Source of the DNA: an uncultured Flammeovirgaceae bacterium
Lineage (GTDB): Bacteria; Bacteroidota; Bacteroidia; Cytophagales; Cyclobacteriaceae
Assembly (NCBI GenBank): GCA_937883755.1
Contig: CAKZYA010000060.1
Location: 62,001-126,000, forward strand
Reading direction: 5' to 3'
DNA: 64,000 nucleotides
Shown: positions 34,447-43,381 of the stretch, piece by piece
Layout of the letters: every line of letters starts with the position of its first letter
Numbering within the stretch: position 1 is the stretch's first letter
The notes under the pieces: generated by a model
Databases searched by the model: none
The model's input: only the letters and a program-made list of their open reading frames with translations
Told to the model about the DNA's origin: nothing
Translations under genes and position numbers: made by a program

Positions 34447-35739
34447 TCAGCCTTCGCTCAATTCAGTTAAAGCCACCACCAACTGATCTAACTCATCCAG
34501 TGAGGTATATAGGTGAGGGGTTACCCGAACGCCCTGCGCCGCTTCGTTGTTGATCGCCACCGTAAAGATGTTGTAGTCATCCATCAACCGTTTGGCTAGT
34601 TTGTTGGGGCTGAGTGAAGCAACGCCGACATTGGCAATGCCACTAGAGCGTTCTTCTTCCCAGGGGGTGTTGATAATGATTCCCGTTGTATCTTTTACCT
34701 TTTGCGTCCAGTACTGCTTCAAGTAACGCAATCGAGCCTGCTTTCGGCTAACCCCAATCGTATCTTGAAATTTCAACGCATCTAAAATCGAGAGTTGCCC
34801 GGTGACTGGTAGCGTGCCGTGGTGCTCAAATTTACGAATATCGTCGTCGGGATACGTGTCATCGCCTAGCAGTGGCCAGACCTTAGCAATTTTATCTTTT
34901 TTCATGAACAGCATGCCGTTTCCTAGCGGGGCACCTACCCACTTGTGCAGGCTGGTTCCCCAGTAGTCGCAATCCAAGTCACGAATCTTAAAATCCAGTT
35001 GCCCTAACGCATGGGCAGAGTCGCAGATAACTTCCACTCCGTAGGAGTGAGCCATATCACATATTTTCCGTACCGGAAGCACTTGCCCCGTGATATTGAT
35101 CAAGTGCGTAACCAGTATTACTTTGGTTTGCGGAGTAATCGCTTGCTCAAAAGTATCTACAATTTCCTGATCGTTTTTCGGGTGTAGTGGTAAGGAAATT
35201 ACTCGGTTTACAATTTTATCTCGTCGTGCCCGCTGGCTAAAGGCCGCCACCATACTGCCGTAGTCCTGGTTGGTCATGATAGCCTCATTGCCCGCGGCTA
35301 AATCCAGTCCGAGAATGACGGTATCTAGGGCTTCAGTAGTGTTTCGGCAAATCACCATCTCATCAACCGAACAACCCGCAAAATCAGCGAGAGCTTGGCG
35401 CACTCTGAGGCGATCATCCCACTGATGGGTTCGCATGTAGTAGGAGGGAGTCTCGTTCACCCGTTGAATGTGCTGCCACTGAGCTTCCAGCACTGGCCAG
35501 GCCGCCAGGCTGTAGTAACCATTCTCTAAATTGATAAAGTCGTCAGAAACCCGGTAAGCTTTAGCTACTTCCTTCCAATAGGCTTCATCGCGGGAAATAT
35601 CTTGGTCAGAACGTTGCTTTTGATTACCTAGATAGGCGAGGAGGTGATTCCATTCGGAGGTAGAAAGTGAGCTGAATGCCAGTGGTGAGACACTTAAAGC
35701 GCCAAACTGTTGTAAAAAAGAGCGACGACTATTTTCCAT
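34447..35739 (-). CDS. Exported class V aminotransferase-fold (PLP) enzyme
   Basis: A 430-residue PLP enzyme of the cysteine desulfurase/isopenicillin N epimerase group, carrying a twin-arginine signal (ENSRRSFLQQFGALSVSPLAFS). The cofactor lysine is K266 in GTSLHKWVGAPLGNGML, and the Asp-x-x-His region is VICDSAHALGQL. The short helix CRNTTEALDTVILGL and the segment FEHHGTLPVTGQLSIL also fit the family. The catalytic Cys loop of true NifS-type desulfurases is not obvious, so it is more like the epimerase/hydrolase branch. It probably acts in the periplasm. It is convergent with yceI and divergent from argF'. Confidence 0.87.
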   Translation of the reverse strand: MENSRRSFLQQFGALSVSPLAFSSLSTSEWNHLLAYLGNQKQRSDQDISRDEAYWKEVAKAYRVSDDFINLENGYYSLAAWPVLEAQWQHIQRVNETPSYYMRTHQWDDRLRVRQALADFAGCSVDEMVICRNTTEALDTVILGLDLAAGNEAIMTNQDYGSMVAAFSQRARRDKIVNRVISLPLHPKNDQEIVDTFEQAITPQTKVILVTHLINITGQVLPVRKICDMAHSYGVEVICDSAHALGQLDFKIRDLDCDYWGTSLHKWVGAPLGNGMLFMKKDKIAKVWPLLGDDTYPDDDIRKFEHHGTLPVTGQLSILDALKFQDTIGVSRKQARLRYLKQYWTQKVKDTTGIIINTPWEEERSSGIANVGVASLSPNKLAKRLMDDYNIFTVAINNEAAQGVRVTPHLYTSLDELDQLVVALTELSEG

Positions 35740-35860
35740 TCTATGCGTAGTAGTGTAATTTCAAGGCGATTTTTTACTAAGCGATTACACTAAGAACCAG
35801 TTAGGTCTTTGATTGAGTAATCCCGTTCAAACTACCAAATCTACCGCATAAAGCCAACCT

Positions 35861-36808
35861 ATGAAACACTTTACATCCGTCCAAGATATTTCCGACTGGT
35901 CAGTCCTGTGGGAAAAAGTAAAACAAATAAAGCAAGCACCGCAGGGGAGGAAAACACTCGGGCAAGGCAAAGCCATGTGCCTGATCTTCCTGAATTCCAG
36001 TTTACGAACCCGTCTCAGTACTCAGCGAGCCGCGATGAACATTGGACTGGATACAGTAGTGTTTGACATTAATCAGGGTGGTTGGCAACTGGAAATGGTA
36101 GACGGTACGGTGATGAATGGCTCCAAAGCCGAGCACGTAAAGGAAGCCGCCGCCGTAATTGGTTCTTACTATGACTTGATTGGTATCCGAGCGTTTGCTA
36201 AGCTTCAAGACCGGGCGGAAGATTATCAGGAAACCATCATTCAGCAGTTCAAGAAGTACGCCGGAGTACCGATTATTAGTTTAGAGTCATCGGTGCGCCA
36301 CCCGTTGCAGTCACTAACCGACTTGATTACGATTGAGGAATACAAAAAGAAAGAGCGACCTAAGGTGGTACTAAGTTGGGCGCCGCATCCTCGAGCTCTG
36401 CCCCAAGCCGTAGCTAACTCCTTTTTGGAATGGATGCAGCACACTGACTACGAAGTGGTATTGACCCACCCTGAAGGTTACGATTTGGCCGAAGAATTTA
36501 CTCAAGGAATTACCTCAACTAACAATCAAAGTGAAGCCATGCAAAATGCTGATTTTGTGTATGTTAAAAACTGGTCATCTTACCAGAAATACGGACAAGT
36601 CTTGCGGACAGATAATGAGTGGATGATTACTGGTGAAAAGATGAGACTGACTAATGAAGCTCATTTTATGCACTGCTTACCCGTGCGCCGTAATATGGTA
36701 GTAGCCGACGAAGTAATTGATAGTCCAAACAGTTTGGTAATTCATCAGGCAGCCCATCGGGTGACGGCAGCTCAAACAGTTTTAGAATTAATGCTAGATC
36801 ATGCCTAA
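35861..36808 (+). CDS. argF': N-succinyl/N-acetylornithine carbamoyltransferase
   Basis: Transfers carbamoyl from carbamoyl phosphate to acylated ornithine in the Bacteroidota-type arginine pathway. The 315-residue sequence has the phosphate-binding loop NSSLRTRLSTQRAAM, the block YYDLIGIRAF, the SLESSVRHPLQSLTDL motif in place of the HPxQ of ordinary OTC, KVVLSWAPHPRALPQAVANSFLEW, and the C-terminal MHCLPVRRNMVVADEV. The residue known to separate the acetyl form (Glu) from the succinyl form (Pro) in these enzymes appears to be Ala90 (NGSKAEH). It overlaps argB by 8 nt. The ordinary arginine genes argG, argC and argD are not in the window. Confidence 0.92.
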   Translation: MKHFTSVQDISDWSVLWEKVKQIKQAPQGRKTLGQGKAMCLIFLNSSLRTRLSTQRAAMNIGLDTVVFDINQGGWQLEMVDGTVMNGSKAEHVKEAAAVIGSYYDLIGIRAFAKLQDRAEDYQETIIQQFKKYAGVPIISLESSVRHPLQSLTDLITIEEYKKKERPKVVLSWAPHPRALPQAVANSFLEWMQHTDYEVVLTHPEGYDLAEEFTQGITSTNNQSEAMQNADFVYVKNWSSYQKYGQVLRTDNEWMITGEKMRLTNEAHFMHCLPVRRNMVVADEVIDSPNSLVIHQAAHRVTAAQTVLELMLDHA

Positions 36809-37607
36809 GCTCAGTATTGTAAAAATTGGCGGGAAAGTCATTGATGACCTTCAAGCTCTATCGGAGTTTCTAACCGGATTCTCCCTGATAAATGGTCCTA
36901 AGATTTTGGTTCACGGAGGTGGAGCAAGTGCCAGCAGACTAGCCGATCAAATGGGAATTCCGGTGCAAATGGTAGATGGAAGAAGGATCACCGACGAAAA
37001 GATGCTGAAGGTGGTGGTAATGGTATACGCTGGCTGGGTGAACAAGCAAATTGTAGCCATGCTACAAGCTAGGAAAACCGATGCACTGGGATTAACCGGA
37101 GCTGACCAGAATATTATCCAATCGGTAAAGCGTCCAGCTCAGCCGATAGATTTTGGATTTGTCGGGGATGTAAAGCAGATAAATGCTGACAAATTAAGTA
37201 AGTTGCTTGATGAAGGCACCACCCCGGTAGTAGCCCCCATTACTCACGATGGTAGCGGAAACTTGCTGAATACCAATGCGGACACTATTGCTACCGAATT
37301 GGCTATTGCCTTGGCCGAGCAGTATGATGTGCGTTTAGCATTTTGTTTTGAAAAGAAAGGCGTGCTTGCGGATGTAGAAGACGATAATTCAGTGATGCTC
37401 TCCATCTCCCAGAGCGAGTATGGTAAAATGAAGGAAGAAGGCCAAGTCCATTCGGGAATGATTCCTAAACTGGATAACGCTTACCGAGCCATCAATGGGG
37501 GAGTAGCCACGGTAAAGATTATGCACCACAGCGATATTCACCGCTGGCAGCCCGATGTATCGGCCGAAAAACTTAACTTTGGAACAACCTTAAACAATGA
37601 GCAATGA
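36801..37607 (+). CDS. argB: Acetylglutamate (or succinylglutamate) kinase
   Basis: A 268-residue amino-acid kinase that phosphorylates N-acylated glutamate, the second step of arginine synthesis. It shows VKIGGKVIDD at the N-terminus, ILVHGGGASASRLADQMG, VDGRRITDEKMLKVVVMVYAGWVNKQIV, ALGLTGADQNII, NTNADTIATELAIAL and the final GGVATVKIM. All are typical. Because the next enzyme upstream in the same operon is ArgF', the acyl group may be succinyl. The start codon lies 8 nt inside argF', which implies translational coupling. A 147-nt repeat-like spacer separates it from argE. Confidence 0.93.
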   Translation: MPKLSIVKIGGKVIDDLQALSEFLTGFSLINGPKILVHGGGASASRLADQMGIPVQMVDGRRITDEKMLKVVVMVYAGWVNKQIVAMLQARKTDALGLTGADQNIIQSVKRPAQPIDFGFVGDVKQINADKLSKLLDEGTTPVVAPITHDGSGNLLNTNADTIATELAIALAEQYDVRLAFCFEKKGVLADVEDDNSVMLSISQSEYGKMKEEGQVHSGMIPKLDNAYRAINGGVATVKIMHHSDIHRWQPDVSAEKLNFGTTLNNEQ

Positions 37608-37609
37608 AC

Positions 37610-37752
37610 AATGGAGAAAGAAGACGGAGTTTAGTCCCTTCCGAAACCAAAAATTGATAACGAGAAAAACTGTGGACTGTCGACCGTTCCACGGCGGCCA
37701 TCGACTGTGGACTAAAAAACAATTAACAATTTAGCCATTCAACAATCAACAG
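37610..37752 (+). repeat. Mosaic repeat-like spacer between argB and argE
   Basis: A non-coding spacer with several repetitive patterns: GAGCAATGAACAATGG near its start, a GC-rich run with two copies of ACTGTGGACT (about 37669 and 37706) around a CGGCGG centre, and AACAATTAACAATTTAG plus CAACAATCAACAG at the end. The word structure differs from the ATGAATAA family. Confidence 0.45.
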
Positions 37753-37754
37753 AT

Positions 37755-38846
37755 ATGAACGAAACAACAACACCCACCCAAGCCGCAGTACAATTGCTGC
37801 AAGAACTTATCGCCACCCAATCATTTAGCCGGGAAGAAGAAAAAACGGCGGATATTATTGCTACTTATTTGGAAAGTGAAGGCAAAGAAATCCACCGTCT
37901 TCATAATAACGTATGGGTGCGTTCCCAGGATTTTCGGGACGACTGGCCAACCTTGCTACTAAATTCTCACCACGATACGGTGAAGCCTGGGGATTCCTGG
38001 ACACGAGACCCCTTTAAGCCAGATATAGAAAATGTAGATGGAGAAGAAACCCTTTTTGGTTTGGGTTCTAATGATGCTGGCGGTTGTCTGGTAACGCTAC
38101 TTCATACTTTTTTGCAAATGGATGCAGTAGCTGATCGGGGATTTAACTTGGTATTCGCTGCTTCAGCAGAAGAAGAGATTTCGGGAGCAAATGGTATTTC
38201 AGCACTATTACCCGATTTAGGAAAAATTGATGCGGGTATTGTGGGTGAGCCTACCCGGATGAGAATGGCGGTAGCCGAAAAAGGGTTACTAGTCTTAGAT
38301 TGTACCGCTCACGGAGTTTCAGGTCATGCGGCTCGCCACGAGGGAGTGAATGCTATATACGAAGCTTTACAGGATATTCGCTGGATCAGGAACTTCCGCT
38401 TTCCCGATAAATCTGATTTATTAGGCGAAACGACAGCAACCGTAACCCAGATAAATGCGGGTGTGCAGCATAATATCGTTCCTGATAAATGTACTTTTGT
38501 GGTAGATATTCGAACTAATGAGTTGTATACTAACGAGCAGGTACTAGAAATCTTTGAACACAACCTCCTTTCCGAAATTAAGCCTCGTTCGCTTCGCTTA
38601 CAGTCTTCGTCCTTAGCTAAAGATCATCCTTTAGTGAAAAAAGGAATTGAACTAGGTTGGGAATACTACGGTTCACCCACACTATCTGACCAGGCACTGT
38701 GCCGAGAGTTTCCTACATTGAAGTTAGGCCCAGGCAGCTCTGGACGTTCCCATACCGCTGATGAATACATTAGAGTTGCTGAAATTCAGGAAGGAATTGA
38801 AAAATATATTCAGTTGCTTACTGGACTTAAGCTAGAAAAAGACTAA
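37755..38846 (+). CDS. argE: N-acetylornithine deacetylase-like M20 peptidase
   Basis: A 363-residue M20 zinc hydrolase. Metal-binding and catalytic residues are visible: LLNSHHDTVKPGDSW (His and Asp), LFGLGSNDAGG (bridging Asp), FAASAEEEISG (general base Glu and metal Glu), and VGEPTRMRMAVAEKGLLVLDC. The dimerisation (lid) domain follows with HGVSGHAARHEGVNA, and the last metal His is in GRSHTADEYIRV. Placement between argB and argH supports removal of the acyl group from acylcitrulline or acylornithine; in the ArgF' pathway the substrate would be acylcitrulline. Confidence 0.9.
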   Translation: MNETTTPTQAAVQLLQELIATQSFSREEEKTADIIATYLESEGKEIHRLHNNVWVRSQDFRDDWPTLLLNSHHDTVKPGDSWTRDPFKPDIENVDGEETLFGLGSNDAGGCLVTLLHTFLQMDAVADRGFNLVFAASAEEEISGANGISALLPDLGKIDAGIVGEPTRMRMAVAEKGLLVLDCTAHGVSGHAARHEGVNAIYEALQDIRWIRNFRFPDKSDLLGETTATVTQINAGVQHNIVPDKCTFVVDIRTNELYTNEQVLEIFEHNLLSEIKPRSLRLQSSSLAKDHPLVKKGIELGWEYYGSPTLSDQALCREFPTLKLGPGSSGRSHTADEYIRVAEIQEGIEKYIQLLTGLKLEKD

Positions 38847-38927
38847 TTTGGCACTTGTATAGACAATTGAATCATTTCTGCCTTTCCCTCACTTTAATAT
38901 TTCTTAATCTCTTTACTACGCAAACCT

Positions 38928-40268
38928 GTGAAACTCTGGCAGAAAACCACTACGTCTATTGATAAGCGCATTGAGCGTTTTACCATCGGTCAAGATGCTG
39001 TCCTTGATTTAGTACTCGCCCCTTACGATGTTCTGGGAACCCTCGCTCATATTACCATGCTGGAAGAAGTTGGGCTACTGAAAAAGAAAGAGCTGAATAA
39101 GCTCCGTCCGGCGTTACAGCAGCTGTACCAAAAAATTCAAGGGGAGGGGTTTACCATTGACGATGGAGTAGAGGACATACACTCGCAAGTAGAGATGCTG
39201 CTGACCCAGGAGCTGGGAGAGATCGGTAAGAAAGTACACAGTGGTCGTTCCCGTAATGATCAGGTACTGGTAGATTTACGCTTATATTTCCGCGATGAGC
39301 TACAACAAACAGTTTCGGGAGTGCAGGCACTGTTTGAACGCTTGCAGGGATTGAGCGAACAGCATCAGGATGTACTACTTCCTGGGTATACGCATACCCA
39401 AGTGGCAATGCCTTCTTCTTTTGGCTTATGGTTTGGTGCTTACGCTGAAAGTTTGGCTGACGATATGCTGATGCTACTGGCGGCTTATCGCCTTGTGAAT
39501 CAAAATCCATTAGGTTCAGCGGCGGGTTACGGCTCTTCTTTTCCGCTAAACCGCCAGATGACTACGGAGTTGCTGGGTTTTGATACGCTAAATTATAACT
39601 CGGTCTACGCCCAAATGGGGCGAGGCAAAACTGAGCGTATGGTGGCCTTTGCTATTTCTACAGTAGCAGCGACCGTAGGAAAAATGGCGGATGATATTTG
39701 CTGGTACGTGAGCCAGAATTTTCAGTTTATCCGCTTTCCCGACCATCTGACTACCGGTTCTTCTATTATGCCCCATAAGAAGAATCCAGATGTATTTGAG
39801 CTGATCCGAGCCAAGTGTAATCAGCTACTAGGGTTACCTAACCAAATTGCTTTAGTAACCACTAACATGATTTCCGGTTATCATCGCGACTGGCAAATTC
39901 TGAAAGAAGGTCTATTCCCGGCCTTTGGACAGTTGAAAGACTGTTTGGCAATTCTGGATTACGCTCTCCAGCATATCTCGGTTAACGAAGATATTTTGGA
40001 GGATGAACGCTATCGGTACTTATTTACCGTAGAGCGGGTCAATGAGAAAGTGTTAGCGGGAAAACCTTTCCGGGATGCCTACCAGGAAGTAGGTCGAGAA
40101 ATTGCCGATAATACCTACGAACCGCCCACCGAAATTAACCACACCCACGAAGGCAGCATCGGTAATTTGCAAAGTGAAGCCATTGCCGAGAAATTTCAGG
40201 GAGTACTCCAGCAGTTTAATTTTGATCAAGCTCAGCGAGCTATTGAAAAACTAGTAAAAAATCGGTAA
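38928..40268 (+). CDS. argH: Argininosuccinate lyase
   Basis: A 446-residue fumarase/aspartase-superfamily enzyme that splits argininosuccinate to arginine and fumarate. The start codon is GTG (38928). Signatures: KKVHSGRSRNDQVLVDLRLY (about residues 101-120), LLPGYTHTQVAMPSSFGLWF (about 150-169), NPLGSAAGYGSSFPL and the mobile loop with the catalytic Ser in TTGSSIMPHKKNPD (277-288). It is the last gene of the argF'-argB-argE-argH unit. Its length is usual. About 180 nt downstream a 6-bp stem with AAAAA loop may be a weak terminator. Confidence 0.95.
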   Translation: MKLWQKTTTSIDKRIERFTIGQDAVLDLVLAPYDVLGTLAHITMLEEVGLLKKKELNKLRPALQQLYQKIQGEGFTIDDGVEDIHSQVEMLLTQELGEIGKKVHSGRSRNDQVLVDLRLYFRDELQQTVSGVQALFERLQGLSEQHQDVLLPGYTHTQVAMPSSFGLWFGAYAESLADDMLMLLAAYRLVNQNPLGSAAGYGSSFPLNRQMTTELLGFDTLNYNSVYAQMGRGKTERMVAFAISTVAATVGKMADDICWYVSQNFQFIRFPDHLTTGSSIMPHKKNPDVFELIRAKCNQLLGLPNQIALVTTNMISGYHRDWQILKEGLFPAFGQLKDCLAILDYALQHISVNEDILEDERYRYLFTVERVNEKVLAGKPFRDAYQEVGREIADNTYEPPTEINHTHEGSIGNLQSEAIAEKFQGVLQQFNFDQAQRAIEKLVKNR

Positions 40269-40623
40269 GAAAAAGTAGTGCTACTTTAACTGCAATTTTC
40301 ACTGGTTACATATAGCCGAGTAGCTGGAAGTAGATCAATACCATGTTATAACTTTAGTGCTATTCTTTTCTTATTCACGGTTCTTTCCCTCGATATAGTT
40401 ATATCTTATTTTCTGATAATCTTACACAGCTAAGAGGAATTCAGTTATTGCTCAGAAAAACTGAGCTTCATTTCCTTTCTTGCTTACCAGTAAACATTTG
40501 GTCAATGTTCCGTCAAGTAAAAGCTTACTAATGTAATGCGAAGTACAGCACAACCTATTTTCCCTTCAATTCTAATTATTACAAACCAAACAGTTAATAT
40601 TCTAAATTTTAATCATTAATATT
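40269..40623. other. Non-coding region between argH and the small unknown gene
   Basis: About 355 nt with no credible ORF. Besides the weak hairpin at 40450-40466, I see nothing distinctive. The last 60 nt are AT-rich and should contain the promoter for the gene at 40624. Confidence 0.5.
40450..40466 (+). terminator. Weak hairpin, possible end of the arginine operon
   Basis: A perfect 6-bp stem GCTCAG / CTGAGC with loop AAAAA, followed by TTCATTTCC rather than a clean T run. Confidence 0.35.
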
Positions 40624-40971
40624 ATGTCGAAAGTAAGGATTTATGTGAGTCGCGACCCAAAAACAGGTGAATTGCATTTTAGAGACAGTGAAGGCCACGA
40701 AGGTGACGGTAGCATTATTACGGAAGTACACCACGGGGATGAAGTAGAGTGGGTACTTGGAGAAGGCATTGATGAAATTCTCGGTATCCGTCCAGCCAGT
40801 GGTAGCCAAAATATTTTCCGGGGTGAAGTAAGAAAAAACGGTAACGGCAACTGGAAAGGAACTGTTGACGAATGCGCAAAGGGTAGCGAAGAGTATGTGA
40901 TTGAGTATAGAATCGGTAATGCAATGGCTCAGGCAACTCGTCCTAGACTTAAAGTCAAACCGCCCAGATAG
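40624..40971 (+). CDS. Small beta-rich protein of unknown function
   Basis: A 115-residue protein without a signal peptide. Alternating polar and apolar residues (VRIYVSRDPKTGELHFRDSEG, YVIEYRIGNAMAQATRPRLKVKPP) and Gly-rich turns (GDGSIITEVHHGDEVEW, RKNGNGNWKGTV) predict an all-beta sandwich. I do not recognise the family. The TPR kinase starts only 2 nt after its stop codon with a GTG, so translation is probably coupled and the two may work together, the small protein perhaps as a ligand or regulator. No His or Asp phosphotransfer motif is visible. Confidence 0.68.
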   Translation: MSKVRIYVSRDPKTGELHFRDSEGHEGDGSIITEVHHGDEVEWVLGEGIDEILGIRPASGSQNIFRGEVRKNGNGNWKGTVDECAKGSEEYVIEYRIGNAMAQATRPRLKVKPPR

Positions 40972-40973
40972 AA

Positions 40974-42902
40974 GTGATTATCAGAAAAAGAAATAAATTT
41001 TTTTCAGTAGCCTATTTAGTAATAGGCTTTTTTAATTTTTCTACTGCTCAAGTATTAGATAATGCTGTTGCTGATAGTCTAATACAAGTAATTCTCACTG
41101 AAAACCTACCTGATACAACAAGATACAAGTTAGCTATGGATATTGCAGACTATGCAACTGTCCCTCGTTTATCCTTAAACTATGCTCAAGAAGCACTTCA
41201 GGTAGCGAATGACTTGCAAAATGATTCTTGGAAAGCTGCTGCATGGCTTAGTATTGGTCAGTCTCAAGAAAAACTTGGGAATATTGAAAAAGCACAAACT
41301 GCACTGTTAAACAGTATTTCCTTATACACAAAACAGGATTATCAGTTAGGTGTAGCGTCGGCTTATCAAACTTTAGGGAATGTATTAACTCAACAGAGTA
41401 ATTATTCAAAGGCGCTTGAGTATTACAAGCATGCAATTTCTCTGTTAAGAAAAAAAGACGATTCTGTTAGACTTGCAACGGTTCTTCTAAATGTCAGTGA
41501 AGCTTATGAAGGTATTAAACAATATGACTCATCTGAATTATCCCTTCAAGAAGCAATAATCATGTTTAAGGAGTTAGATTTTGAAGTAGGGGAATCTTAC
41601 GCTATTGGCAATCTTGGGTTACTAAAAATTGAGCAAGGAAATGATAAGGCAGGAGCAAAATACTTGAATGAAGCAATCGACAGACTTCAAAAGTTCAATG
41701 ATAACTACGCAATTGCTGAGTATCAATTGTCTATCTCTAAAATCTACCAGGAACAAGGTGACACAGCTACCGCACTGAATTACGCTTTACAAAGCTGGGA
41801 AATGGCTGAGCAGGATGGTCTGCTGGAGCAGATGCGCAATGCTAGTGAACGTCTGGCTTCTATTTATGTACAACGGGGTGATTATGAGCAAGCCTATCTT
41901 CATCAAACCCGTTATCTTGAACTAAAGGATAGCATCAATAACATTGAGGTAGTTCAAAACCTGGCTGATATGCGTACCGAGTTTGAGGTGGCTCAGAAGC
42001 AGTCGGAAATAGATTTTTTGACAGAGAGGCGAAATAACCAGCGAAAGGTTCAGGTAGGGCTAATTTTGTTATTGCTGTTGATAGTAGTAGTGGCTTGGCT
42101 ATTCTATCGCAGTTATCGCATACAAAAGAAAGCGAATGAACAGTTAAGCCAGCAGAAAAAAGAGCTTAACGCTAAAAATGAGATGCTGGATGCCCTAATT
42201 GTTACCCGCGAACGCTTCTTTTCTATCATCTCCCACGATCTGCGGGGTCCAGTAGGTTCATTTTATAGTCTGGCTAGCATTCTTAAAATGCACCTACAAA
42301 AGCAGGAATACGATAATCTGCCACCTATTATTGATCATATAGAAAAATCAGCTATTCACCTCTCGCTAATGCTGGATAATCTGCTGAACTGGGCGCTCAA
42401 CCAGCAGGATGATATTCCTGTTCAGCCGGAAAAACTGCTAGTAAAAGAAATTGCCGAGGAAGTGGTTGAGGTGTTTCAAACAGTAGCTATTTCTAAAGAT
42501 ATTATGTTACGCTCACTGTTCGATACTTCACTTTATGTATGGGCTGACCGGAATGTATTGTTCACTATTATCCGTAACCTGACCAACAATGCGCTAAAGT
42601 TTACCCCACCAAGTGGAGCGGTGACCATTACGGCTCAGCGGTCGGGTGGCGATGTGGTAATTCAGGTAATTGATACGGGTATCGGAATGTCAGCCGAAAA
42701 ACTGGAAACGCTTTTCCGACCGCAGGAGGGACAGTCTACCTGGGGAACTTCGGGAGAGAAAGGAGTGGGGCTAGGGCTGCAACTGGTAAAAGAGTTTACC
42801 GACCGAAGTGGCGGAACTATCGATGTAGTGAGTGTTCCTAATTCAGGTACTACCTTTTCGGTGCGGCTACCGATCAATCATAAGGAGAAAGTGATTGCCT
42901 AA
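40974..42902 (+). CDS. TPR-containing membrane sensor histidine kinase
   Basis: A 642-residue kinase starting with GTG. It has a signal peptide (MIIRKRNKFFSVAYLVIGFFNFSTAQ), about six tetratricopeptide repeats in the periplasm (residues about 60-310, such as ALEYYKHAISLLRKKDD and AGAKYLNEAIDRLQKF), one membrane segment (VGLILLLLLIVVVAWLFY, about residues 360-377), a coiled coil, HisKA with FFSIISHDLRGP (His421), and HATPase (IRNLTNNALKFT; GVGLGLQLVKEFTDRSG). Such TPR kinases are common in Cytophagales. No response regulator is adjacent. The TPR-coding part reads more AT-rich by eye than the kinase part, which may mean that the sensor was exchanged. Confidence 0.9.
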   Translation: MIIRKRNKFFSVAYLVIGFFNFSTAQVLDNAVADSLIQVILTENLPDTTRYKLAMDIADYATVPRLSLNYAQEALQVANDLQNDSWKAAAWLSIGQSQEKLGNIEKAQTALLNSISLYTKQDYQLGVASAYQTLGNVLTQQSNYSKALEYYKHAISLLRKKDDSVRLATVLLNVSEAYEGIKQYDSSELSLQEAIIMFKELDFEVGESYAIGNLGLLKIEQGNDKAGAKYLNEAIDRLQKFNDNYAIAEYQLSISKIYQEQGDTATALNYALQSWEMAEQDGLLEQMRNASERLASIYVQRGDYEQAYLHQTRYLELKDSINNIEVVQNLADMRTEFEVAQKQSEIDFLTERRNNQRKVQVGLILLLLLIVVVAWLFYRSYRIQKKANEQLSQQKKELNAKNEMLDALIVTRERFFSIISHDLRGPVGSFYSLASILKMHLQKQEYDNLPPIIDHIEKSAIHLSLMLDNLLNWALNQQDDIPVQPEKLLVKEIAEEVVEVFQTVAISKDIMLRSLFDTSLYVWADRNVLFTIIRNLTNNALKFTPPSGAVTITAQRSGGDVVIQVIDTGIGMSAEKLETLFRPQEGQSTWGTSGEKGVGLGLQLVKEFTDRSGGTIDVVSVPNSGTTFSVRLPINHKEKVIA

Positions 42903-42934
42903 AACAAGATTTTTCCTTATGAGTTATCAATTCT

Positions 42935-43366
42935 ATGAATCAAAATACTCCATCGTGGATGCATACGACTCTCAAGATTGCTGCTGTTTACAATCTTCTG
43001 TGGGGAGCCTGGGTAGTATTGTTTCCCGATCACTTTTTTGAGTTAGTAGGGATGGAGTTGCCACGCCACACAATGATCTGGCAAGGAATGGGTATGGTGA
43101 TCGGCGTCTATGGCTTAGGCTATTGGTGGGCGAGTTTTGATCCGATACACCACTGGCCCATTGTGGCGGTAGGTTTTCTAGGTAAAATCTTTGGCCCCAT
43201 TGGCTTCGTCTACAATTACTTATTAAACGAAGTTCCAGCCGCATTTGCCTACACTCTCATTACCAATGATTTCATCTGGTGGATACCGTTTTTCTTGATT
43301 TTGCGAGCAGCCCATCATGCCGGATGGCCGTTAACATCTTCGGTGACAAAATCAGCTAAAGCGTAG
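42935..43366 (+). CDS. Small four-helix membrane protein
   Basis: A 143-residue protein with four membrane segments: MHTTLKIAAVYNLLWGAWVVLF, MIWQGMGMVIGVYGLGYWWA, PIVAVGFLGKIFGPIGFVYNYLL and FIWWIPFFLILRAAHH. Polar residues inside the segments include Asn, Gln and Lys, so it might pass or sense a small molecule. It resembles small membrane proteins often left as hypothetical. It lies 32 nt after the TPR kinase gene, which suggests co-transcription, and is convergent with the trehalase gene. Confidence 0.75.
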   Translation: MNQNTPSWMHTTLKIAAVYNLLWGAWVVLFPDHFFELVGMELPRHTMIWQGMGMVIGVYGLGYWWASFDPIHHWPIVAVGFLGKIFGPIGFVYNYLLNEVPAAFAYTLITNDFIWWIPFFLILRAAHHAGWPLTSSVTKSAKA

Positions 43367-43381
43367 CGGGAGAAACTGCAA

